Part shown: positions 49,771 to 64,000 of the stretch, piece after piece | How positions within the stretch are numbered: the first letter of the stretch is position 1 | Layout: every line of letters begins with the position of its first letter | Origin: Callorhinus ursinus | Taxonomy: Eukaryota; Chordata; Mammalia; Carnivora; Otariidae | Assembly: GCF_003265705.1 (NCBI RefSeq) | Contig: NW_020313140.1 | Coordinates: 2,360,000-2,423,999, forward strand | Length of the DNA stretch: 64,000 nt | Direction: 5' to 3' | Translations under genes and position numbers: made by a program | Notes under the pieces: generated by a model | Seen by the model: the letters and a program-made list of their open reading frames with translations, nothing else | Database searches by the model: none | Told to the model about the DNA's origin: nothing

Positions 49771-49859
49771 AAGGAAGAAAGAAAATATATACAGAATTTA
49801 AATAATGTACACATCTACATCTACCAAGAGAAACAGATACATCTGGCCACACAAATCTT

Positions 49860-50560
49860 GTACAAAAATAAAGCAGCTGAATAAAGCAGCTTTATTCATA
49901 ATGGCTCCAAAGTGTTAACAACCCAAATGTGTACCTGTGTGTCCCAGCCAGTTGGAGAATGGTTGAACAGGAGAGTCGATATATTTATGTAAAGGAATGC
50001 TGCTCATAAATAAAAATCAACAAATTGCTGATAAATGCAAAAACGTGGAAGAATCTTGAAACGTGTCAAGCAAGAGAAACTAGACAAAAAAAAAGAGCAC
50101 ATACAGGGGCGCCTGGGTGGCTTAGTCGTTAAGCGTCTGCCTTCCGCTCAGGTCATGGTCCCAGGGTCCTGGGATCGAGCCCCGCATCGGGCTCCCTGCT
50201 CAGCGGGAGGTCTGCTTCTCCCTCTCCCACTCCCCCTGCTCCTGCTCCTGCCCTGGTTATCTCACTGTCAAATAGATTAAAAAAAAAATCGAGTACATAC
50301 AGTGTGAGTCCATTTATGTGAAGTTCAAGAACAGACAAACCTAATCTATCTGGAAATCAGAATCATGATTGCCTCTAGGGGCCGGGTAAAGGGTCAAGAG
50401 CAAACTTTCTGAGGTGATAGAAGTGTTCTTCGCCTTAATCTGGGTGATGGTTACATGGACGGAATACATTACTCAAAATTAATCGAGATGAAAGCTTAAG
50501 ATCTGTGCATTTTGCTGTAATAAATTATACATCAGTAAAGTCCTTAAAAGAATTACACAA
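49860..50560 (+). mobile_element. LINE-1 (L1M-type) 3' end with SINE insert
   Basis: TTTATTCATAATGGCTCCAA, AATGGTTGAACAGGAG, CTGGGTGATGGTTACATGG and TGCATTTTGCTGTAATAAAT are typical L1M 3' blocks. A SINE at 50106-50289 interrupts it. Confidence 0.6.
50106..50289 (+). mobile_element. Can-SINE in a LINE-1 relic
   Basis: Flanks GAGCACATACAG and GAGTACATACAG. Confidence 0.88.
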
Positions 50561-50727
50561 CAGCAATAGCATATAATTCTTGGGGGTGTGTGTGATGGCG
50601 GTAAACAATTAAATTATCTCTGCATTTTTCACCAGGAGGGCAAAAGTATTGCACACAATTAGACCTTGCTAAGTCAAGGATGCATGTTGTAATTTTTATT
50701 TTAATCAATTGATTGATTGATTGATGC

Positions 50728-50790
50728 AAAAAGGTGATTTTATTAAAGCGTGGGGACAGGACCCGTGGGCAAAAAGCTGCTGCCGCATGT
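50728..50790 (+). mobile_element. Short fragment of the LTR-like repeat
   Basis: The block AAAAAGGTGATTTTATTAAA and then GGGGACAGGACCCGTGGGCA, GCTGCTG matches the start of copies A and B. It follows an (ATTG)n run at 50706-50726. Confidence 0.55.
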
Positions 50791-50904
50791 TGTCATTTTT
50801 AGAGTACGCTAAAATAGTAGAAAAAGTGCCTAACCTCCAATTAACAAGGGCGGGGAAGGAAATAAACATAATCAGCGCAAAAGAAGGCGAGAAGCCCGAG
50901 AAAA

Positions 50905-51070
50905 ATGACTCAGGAGGGACGAAAACAGCAACCCGGGCGCCGCCATTCGAACGTAGGGGACAGCGCCTGCGCACTCAGGGCGGGAGCCGCCTGCCCCTCG
51001 GGGGCGGGCCTGCGGGGGGGGCGGCGACGTTGCGCGGGCTCTGGCGGGTCCTCGTCCCCTCCCCGCTCGC
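50905..51070. promoter_or_regulatory. Small CpG-rich block upstream of tRNA-iMet and ILF2
   Basis: About 165 bp dense in CpG with GC boxes (GGGGCGGGCC) and an NRF1-like site (CGCCTGCGCAC near 50965-50975). It is 0.7-0.8 kb upstream of the ILF2 start and separated from the ILF2 promoter by ordinary sequence and the tRNA gene. It may be a separate small promoter or enhancer. Confidence 0.4.
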
Positions 51071-51328
51071 TTTTTCTGAACTCTCTTTCTAAGGCTGCGT
51101 GTTTCACTTCTAGCCCGTCATCATCAGTGCTTTTCCCTCTGATTCAATCTGTATAATACGCTTCTCCTGCCTCAGGTTTCTGGCCGTCGGTGAACCCCCA
51201 GGCATGTAGTGTTGCCTAAGGTCCCTTCCTATTCCCTTCACTTGCTGATGGCAAAAACGGTTCTAAAGCCTGCATTTTTGAAGAAGGAAAAAGTAAGTGG
51301 GTGGTTATAAGCACTTAAGGGTAAGCAG

Positions 51329-51335
51329 AAAAAAA
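51329..51335 (-). terminator. Pol III terminator of tRNA-iMet
   Basis: A run of seven T on the minus strand, 11 bp past the tRNA 3' end, is the expected RNA polymerase III stop. Confidence 0.9.
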
Positions 51336-51346
51336 GGAGCACCTTT

Positions 51347-51418
51347 TAGCAGAGGATGGTTTCGATCCATCGACCTCTGGGTTATGGGCCCAGCACGCTT
51401 CCGCTGCGCCACTCTGCT
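51347..51418 (-). tRNA. tRNA-iMet-CAT: Initiator tRNA-Met (anticodon CAT)
   Basis: A 72-nt minus-strand tRNA with no intron. The acceptor arm starts AGCAGAG and ends CTCTGCT plus discriminator A. The anticodon stem has three consecutive G-C pairs (GGG, CCCATAA loop side, CCC) and the T-loop starts with A (GGATCGAAACC). These are the hallmarks of the eukaryotic initiator rather than elongator tRNA-Met. The internal A box (TGGCGCAGCGG) and B box (GGATCGAAACC) are present. It is transcribed away from ILF2. Confidence 0.97.
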
Positions 51419-51533
51419 GCCTCAGAAACGGCATTCTTTGGGTTCCTAAAGAAAGCTGTACCGTGCCTTCTCCATATCGCGCCATCTAGTGTCCAGTTTA
51501 AAAAAAATTGTCGCTACCGTTAAATCTGTTGTT

Positions 51534-51741
51534 ATTGGCTAATTTCTGACACAGCAGGCGTTTCCTATTGGCTCGCAGACTGGTCTGCCAAAGTAAGCCA
51601 ATGGGCAGTAGCGGCGGGGTAGGGCGGGAGCCAATCGCGCCAGAGCTTGTTGGCACGCGCGGACAAGCCGTGTCTCCAGTGTCTGCTCCTCTGAGGAGAG
51701 GGGCGGTTGGTGAGGCCTCCATTGTTCGGGCTTTAGGCGCC
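51534..51741 (+). promoter_or_regulatory. ILF2 promoter with four phased CCAAT boxes
   Basis: CCAAT boxes at 51534-51538 and 51567-51571 (minus orientation) and at 51598-51602 and 51631-51635 (plus orientation) are spaced 33, 31 and 33 bp. They are followed by GC-rich sequence and the short leader before the ATG at 51742. Such arrays are the usual target of NF-Y. No TATA box is seen. The same interval may influence the divergent tRNA gene. Confidence 0.8.
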
Positions 51742-59138
<7,397 letters not shown>

Positions 59139-59247
59139 ACTTCCTTTCTCTTCACCCTCTTTCTTTTCCAAGGGGAAGACTGCAGCCTAACTAACTGCTA
59201 CTGGGCTTTATATGGTGGCATTTCTGAGGGATAGGGGAGACAGAGAA

Positions 59248-59253
59248 AATAAA
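59248..59253 (+). terminator. ILF2 proximal poly(A) signal
   Basis: Canonical AATAAA 110 bp after the ILF2 stop codon. Confidence 0.7.
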
Positions 59254-59476
59254 CTCTATAGAAGGAAGTGTCATTCCACTGGGTTCTGATTGGCTCAGTA
59301 GCCAGAAGTCTCCCATTTATGACCTATGCCATCCACCTATAATGAAGCAGGATACCAGCTTTTCTTCCTAAGACTTCAGAGAACCTAGTTCCTGGAAACC
59401 TCTCTCAACCAGTACTTTGTTGTTGAAATGTTGTGAACTGTTAGTGTCGATTTTTTTTTTTCCCCTAAGAAAAATG

Positions 59477-59482
59477 ATTAAA
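59477..59482 (+). terminator. ILF2 distal poly(A) signal
   Basis: ATTAAA variant about 340 bp after the stop, followed by T/G-rich sequence (TCTTGTTTTTCC) that suits a downstream element. Two 3' ends are therefore possible. Confidence 0.55.
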
Positions 59483-59682
59483 GTACTTCCTAGTAGGGCT
59501 CTTGGTCTTGTTTTTCCTTGGCATCTGGCAACTTTTCTGCTTTCTGCATTCTTCAGTGAAAGTGATACTTGAGTCTTCTCATTGTAAACACTAGATCACA
59601 ATTTGGAGTTACATTTGAATTAAAGTACAAAGACTCTTGGATCCTTTCCATATACCAGAGTAAACTAAAACTGTTTTAAGCA

Positions 59683-59688
59683 TTTATT
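59683..59688 (-). terminator. SNAPIN poly(A) signal
   Basis: AATAAA on the minus strand, 449 bp beyond the SNAPIN stop; it faces the ILF2 signals. Confidence 0.65.
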
Positions 59689-60136
59689 GGATTATATGGT
59701 TCTAGCAGTACTGCTATATATTCAAGCCAAGTGCAATCAACAAAAGAGGGTAGACAGGAGTCATTCCCTTGACTTTGCCTGCCCTCTTCTCCAAATCCTC
59801 TGTAAACAAAGGAAAAAAGTCACAAGTAGAGGACATGCAACAGAACAGAACTAGGCCTGAAGGTAGAGGAGCTGGGTCTTGAGTATGTAGAGGCCTCAGC
59901 TCATTCTTGGAAGCAAGAGCCATAATAAGTCCTTTGGGATCATTAGTCCTGCTGTATACAGGTTTCTTTGGGACCCCATATAAACAGGTAAGACTTAAGT
60001 GCTTCAAGGAGAAACAACAGGGCTGCCTTTTTGATGTCCCAAGGTCTGCAGGGAGGAGTCCTGGAGGAAGCAAGGCAGCTCCGGAACAGTACTTGTGCTA
60101 CTCTGAGGCAATGCATGGGTCCCATCTTCTGGCCTG

Positions 60137-61321
60137 TTACTTGCTTGGGGAACCAGGCGGGTAAACTCCTGAATCCAGCATTGCCCTCCTGCGGGCTGTT
60201 TCCTTGGCCACGCTGTGGTTTAGCCGCCTCAGCCGTTCCTACAAGACAAGATTTTGAATTATAACTGCTCTGTGAAAGGCTTCAGCACTCCCTGTCAACT
60301 AGGTGCTGGGAAATACCTTGGGCTTGCTCTAACGCTAAGGAATTTAACAATACAGGAGAGCAGCTGGGTACTGAGAACAAGAGTTCTATCACGCCTGACT
60401 CTAGTTAACTCCCTTTCACTGCGCTGGGGACTTTGGGATGTCCCAGAGGACTTGTAAAGAATCCCTGCTGGCGGGGAATTCTTTTACCTGCGCATTCTGG
60501 AGAATGTTGTTGACCAAGACAACTCGGCGCCGGGCATTAAGTAGCTTTTTCACGTAGGGGTCGAGGTCCAGGGCCACTTTCTGATCCTCATTGATTCGGC
60601 ACAGTTCTGGGGGATGGAAGGAAGGGGCAACTAACACCTAATGGTTCCCTTCACGTTCGTAGGGAGAGCAGGCTGGTAAATGGGATGCAAACACGCCTGC
60701 ACCCACACGGGCCGGCCACTAGAAACTCAGGAAAGCAGGAATCCACTGCAGCCCCGAAGCCCTGGAAGCATACGACCGAAACCCACCCCGAGCTCGGCTA
60801 AACACGAGGCCCTAAAATGCGTGGCAGTGTCGCTGGTCTAGGGGGTGCTGACTCACCAGTAGCTAGGTTGTCAATTTGTTCTCGTAGCTCTACCTGGCTC
60901 TCTCTGCAAAGAAGTACGAGGCCCACACTGTCCGTTAATGGGACTCGAAAAACCCAGTCCCCGAGGGACTCCCCAAGCGCCGGAGGAAGCCATCACCACC
61001 CGCGGCTTCCCGCCCACCGGCCGGGCCTCCCGACAGTCCCAGCCGGGACTGGCCCCTTCCGGCACAGGCCCCGCCCCTTCCGGCACAGGCCCGCCCCTTC
61101 CGGCACAGGCCCCGCCCCTTCCGGCACAGGCCCCCTTTCCCCCGGGGAGCGGCCCCGCCCCGCCCCTCCCTCTCGGACCTGACGGCGTGGACGTGAGAGT
61201 CCAGCTGCTGCACAGCCGGTCGCAGGAACTCGAGGAGCCCCTCGGCGAAGAGGTCGCGGCCTGCGGGACCCGCCACTGGGGTCCCTGCCCCGGACACAGC
61301 GGCGGAACCAGCCGCAGCCAT
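60137..61321 (-). CDS. SNAPIN: SNAPIN, SNARE-associated protein (BLOC-1/BORC subunit)
   Basis: Complete minus-strand gene, four exons: 61321-61179, 60903-60857, 60606-60488 and 60238-60137 (TAA 60139-60137). The total is 411 nt, 136 residues, the same length as human. Two ATGs are adjacent (61324 and 61321). I chose the second, which has A at -3 and G at +4 and aligns with the known N terminus. The protein is small and helical: an Ala/Gly-rich start, then coiled-coil sequence (LEFLRPAVQQLDSHV, then ESQVELREQIDNLA, then KVALDLDPYVKKLLNARRR). SNAPIN is a cytosolic subunit of BLOC-1 and BORC, acting in lysosome-related organelle biogenesis and lysosome transport, and it binds SNAP25. C-terminal changes from the remembered human sequence are Val for Ile and Ser for Gly (GVYPPGSPSK). 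Confidence 0.97.
61053..61140 (-). repeat. Four-copy 21-bp ETS/GC-box tandem array in SNAPIN intron 1
   Basis: The GGCACA anchor recurs at 61061, 61082, 61102 and 61123 (spacing 21, 20, 21). Each unit read on the SNAPIN strand is close to TGTGCCGGAAGGGGCGGGGCC, which joins an ETS core (CCGGAAG) to a GC box. The array lies 40-130 bp inside the first intron, within the CpG-rich promoter region. Confidence 0.9.
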
Positions 61322-61570
61322 CATGAGCAGCCCTTCCGCCGGGAACGTGCCGCGCGGGCCGCCGGGAACTGGAGTCGCTCTGAAGTGCGCCACCAGGGGA
61401 CGTCCGGGAGCTGCCGGCTGGACCCAACCTGGGGACTTCTGGGAAACCGAGTCTGCGCGATCGGGGGCGGGGCGGGCGGAGCGGCAGTTCCTTGGAGGCC
61501 CCGGAGAGGCGGTGTTGGGGGGCGTCTCCAGACCTCCGGGGGGCTGGGAGGAGCAATTTTGAGGGCGGCT
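61322..61570 (-). promoter_or_regulatory. SNAPIN CpG-rich promoter
   Basis: CpG-dense, TATA-less sequence directly upstream of the SNAPIN start, ending where AT-rich LINE-like DNA begins near 61640. Confidence 0.7.
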
Positions 61571-61654
61571 ATCTTTGGTGTTCTGCGGAGGTGAAAAAGA
61601 AATGCTTGTCTCCCCGGTTGCGCTTAGCCCTCCCATGCTAGCCGGATTGTATTC

Positions 61655-62095
61655 ATAGTATATATAGTTAAAGATTTCTAACTTGGAGAGTGTACTTTTT
61701 TAATGGCACCCTAGTGTCTACAAAACTGCATAGGAGTATTATTAAGTCTTAAAAGGGAATGCAATTCTGATACATGCCACCATGTGGATGAGCTTTGGAG
61801 ACTATGCTGAGTGAAATAAGCAGAGCAGAAGGACAAATACTGTCTGGTTATTACATGAAATACCCAAAGCGGTCAAATTCATGAAGATAAAATATGGTTT
61901 TAGGTCTCTATCAGAACAGGGTTGCCAGGGGAATTACTGTTTAATGGTTAGAGTTTCAGTGTGGGATGATTAAAAAGTTCTAGAGATGAGTAATGATGAC
62001 ACAGTAGTGTGCATTTACTTAATGGCAATGAACTGTACACTTAAAAATGGTTAAAGTGGTAAATTTTATGTGCATTTTGCCACAGTAAAGCAAAA
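61655..62095 (+). mobile_element. LINE-1 (L1M-type) 3' end
   Basis: CTGATACATGCCACCATGTG, AGTGAAATAAGCAGAGCAG, GTTGCCAGGGGAATTACTG and AACTGTACACTTAAAAATGG followed by a decayed A-rich end are the standard 3' blocks of old L1. Confidence 0.65.
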
Positions 62096-62861
62096 CTTAA
62101 AACCTACAATATTTTCATTTTTTCTTTCCTTCAAAAAGTTTCCTTAGTTTTGTTGTGTTTTCATGGCTTTCCAGAGTTTACATGTCTTGTCGAATTCTCA
62201 ACAAAGGGCACAGTCTCTTAAGCTCTGGAGTGTTCCAGTGGCTTGCAGTCCTGTGGCCCTGAGGTAAGGTGTGTGTGCTCCTGGAGGGCAAAGGGGTCCC
62301 CAGAGATAAATGGCACCAGAATGTTCAGCCTTGAGCTTCATCCTCAGGAATAAAAGAAGAGGTGTTTAAATCACTGTGGGAGAGTGGTAGTCCACAGCTG
62401 GGAACTTGAGGCTCCAAGTGTGGTAACTTTTAAAGCCTTGTACACTTTTTGTTGTTCATTATCTTTATTTCTCTGTATCTTTCCCTCTAGTGATTAGAGC
62501 TAAAAGTCTCCTGAGAGGCTGGAGGCTTATTATGGGAGTCAGCAACGGGACGAGGGTAGCTAGGGTCACTAGCCTGCTCCACAGTCAGGCCTAGCGAGGA
62601 GGAAGCCCAGAGGATAGAGCATGGTGACAGTGTTGAAGAGGAAGGAATAAGGGCTAAGTCCTTGAGGCCTGTACTGGAGAGAGAACAGGGCTGGTCTGGG
62701 CAGGGAAAGGATAGTGGCTCAGTGTCTAGACAAAATGCTCCCAAGTTGGGCCACAGTCCTTTCAGGTACCTTTTTGAAGTAAGGTTGTGAGATTTGGAAA
62801 ACAGAACAATCAGAAAAATTCTGGGACACTAGGTAAATTTGAAGTTCAGATAAACAACATT

Positions 62862-63017
62862 TTTTTTTTTTAGATTTTATTTATTTATTTATTTGAAAGA
62901 GAGTGGAGAGGGGAGCACAGAGTCCCATACTCCCCGCTGAGCATGGGTCCTGATGTGGGCTCGATCTCATGACCCTGAGATCATGGCCCTTGAAGCCAAA
63001 ATCAAGAGTCAGATGCC
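62862..63017 (-). mobile_element. Can-SINE (older type), head lost
   Basis: Tail and body present; the head stops at GAGTCAGATGCCTG where the next SINE begins. Confidence 0.75.
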
Positions 63018-63018
63018 T

Positions 63019-63188
63019 GGGGTGCCTGGGTGGCTCAGTTAGTTAAGCATCTGCCTTGGGCTCAGGCCATGATCCCAGGACTCTGGGATTAAGCCTCACA
63101 TCCGCAGGGAGCCTGCTTCTCCCTCTCCTCCCTGCTGGTGCTCCCTCTCGCTATCTCTCTCTCTCAAATAAATAAATAAAATAAAATC
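63019..63188 (+). mobile_element. Can-SINE
   Basis: Opposite orientation to both neighbours, so the group forms an inverted SINE pair able to fold. Confidence 0.86.
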
Positions 63189-63385
63189 TTTTTTTTTAAA
63201 GATTTTATTTATTTATTTGACAGAGAGAGACACAGCAAGAGAGGGAGCACCAGCAGGGGGAGTGGGAGAGGGAGAAGCAGGCTTCCCGCCGAGCAGGGAG
63301 CCCGATGCGGGGCTCGATCCCAGGACCTGGAATCATGACCTGAGCCGAAGACAGACGCCTAACGACTGAGCCACCCAGGCGCCCC
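63189..63385 (-). mobile_element. Can-SINE
   Basis: Shares the A/T tail junction with the plus-strand copy (tail to tail). Confidence 0.9.
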
Positions 63386-63412
63386 AAATGAAATAAAATC
63401 GTAAAAAAAAAA

Positions 63413-63509
63413 AAACAAAAAACTCTACCCCCAACGTGGGGCTTGAACTCACCACCCTGAGATCAAGAGACTCATTCATGCTCCACCAACTGAGCCACCC
63501 AGGCGCCCC
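63413..63509 (-). mobile_element. Short old tRNA-derived SINE
   Basis: Short type (CTCTACCCCCAACGTGGGGC) ending CCACCCAGGCGCCCC. Confidence 0.68.
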
Positions 63510-63579
63510 TGAAAGGGACTTTAGAATCCATCTTTCCGCGGTTTCTTGGATACCTCTGTAAGGGAGACCAGGCAAGGGT

Positions 63580-64000
63580 CTGTTGAAAGGAAAACCAAGG
63601 GCCTAAGATGGGGTCACTTATGTCAGGCCAAGTCACCAGACCTGGGCTTTATACTTAACCTAATTGTAGTTTCAACCTCCCCCAGAAATGTAGTTTTAAC
63701 TGGTCAGTCAGGAATTTTCTGGTCAGCACCAATCAGGCAACCTGTCACAAGGGCCCTCCCCATACCCTCCTCGCCCCCCCAAAGGAAGGTGAGGTCATCT
63801 GCAGGCTAAGACCCCTCTGCCCTTCCCCCCAGGGAAGGTGACCTTGCCTGGAGCAGTCCTCTCTTCTACTAAGAACTTTTTGCCTCACCCTCCTTCCTAC
63901 AAAACCCTTCCATTTTTGTACAACTCCTCAGAGTTGCCCTCTCCTTGCTGGATGGGATGATGCTTGATTCACGAATTACTTAATAGAGCCAATTAGATCT
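63580..64000 (+). mobile_element. Endogenous-retrovirus-type LTR (runs off the window)
   Basis: The stretch starts near TGTTGAAAGGAAAACC and has the layout of a class I LTR. It contains a CCAATCAGG site (63729-63737), a TACAAAACCC stretch in TATA-like position (63899-63908) and, near the edge, AATAGAGCC in the place of the usual AATAAAGCC poly(A)/R signal, followed by AATTAGATCT. The U5 end is outside. No retroviral gene is visible. Confidence 0.55.

Larger units (their letters stand above)
46081..51328. other. Intergenic region between NPR1 promoter and the tRNA/ILF2 promoter
   Basis: Mostly repeats: a nested SINE with a CTTT microsatellite and assembly gap, scattered LINE-1-like sequence (47950-50560), SINEs, a short fragment of the LTR-like repeat (50728-50790), and a small CpG-rich block (50905-51070). 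I see no gene. Confidence 0.65.
61640..64000. other. Right flank, downstream of the SNAPIN promoter
   Basis: LINE-1 3' end (61655-62095), a unique-looking stretch 62100-62860 in which I see nothing definite, a SINE group (62862-63509) and an LTR (63580 to the edge). No coding exon of a neighbouring gene (CHTOP would be expected next by synteny) was recognised. Confidence 0.6.

Noticed and set aside
50721..51092. 123-residue open frame before ILF2
   Set aside because: It starts in the LTR-like fragment and ends in a CpG block; no homology and no splice logic.
61322..61324. First of two adjacent ATGs as SNAPIN start
   Set aside because: C at -3 and A at +4 make a weak context; the second ATG (61321) is strong and matches the known N terminus.

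Overview
The window is nuclear DNA of a carnivoran mammal. About 70 copies of the tRNA-derived Can-SINE occur in it: a head reading GCGCCTGGGTGGCTCAGT, a CT-rich middle and an AATAAA-bearing A-tail. The sequence type resembles arctoid caniforms (seal, bear or mustelid grade) more than dog. That placement rests on memory of the repeat families and is an inference. Genes have mammalian intron/exon structure with GT-AG introns, and CpG-dense promoters are obvious.

Four protein genes and one tRNA gene were assembled exon by exon, with reading phase checked across every junction. From left to right they are: INTS3 (minus strand, 5' part only: six coding exons, 2550-20185, continuing off the left edge); an intergenic stretch of about 11 kb (21250-32300) full of SINEs, with an LTR-like repeat pair, a MaLR LTR, an isolated CpG-dense block and a hAT relic; NPR1 (minus, complete, 22 coding exons, 32306-45149, 1054 residues); old LINE debris and an assembly gap in a CTTT microsatellite (46800-50700); an initiator tRNA-Met gene (minus, 51347-51418); ILF2 (plus, complete, 14 coding exons, 51742-59138, 390 residues); SNAPIN (minus, complete, 4 exons, 60137-61321, 136 residues); and a repeat-rich right flank ending in a retroviral-type LTR that runs off the window. 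The order and orientations (INTS3, NPR1, tRNA-iMet, ILF2, SNAPIN) match, in reverse, what I recall of human 1q21.3, so this is a conserved syntenic block.

The genes are not an operon and act in different processes. INTS3 belongs to the Integrator and SOSS complexes, NPR1 is the ANP/BNP receptor guanylate cyclase, ILF2 (NF45) is the dsRNA-binding partner of ILF3, and SNAPIN is a BLOC-1/BORC subunit. Local architecture is informative: ILF2 and the initiator tRNA are divergent with about 320 bp between them, including four evenly spaced CCAAT boxes. ILF2 and SNAPIN are tail to tail with poly(A) signals about 200 bp apart. SNAPIN intron 1 carries a four-copy 21-bp ETS/GC-box array. Intronic SINEs in INTS3 and ILF2 lie mostly antisense to the host gene.

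I found no evidence for a wholly new gene system. The most unusual items are regulatory-architecture signals and repeat structures, plus a few lineage-specific residues in NPR1.
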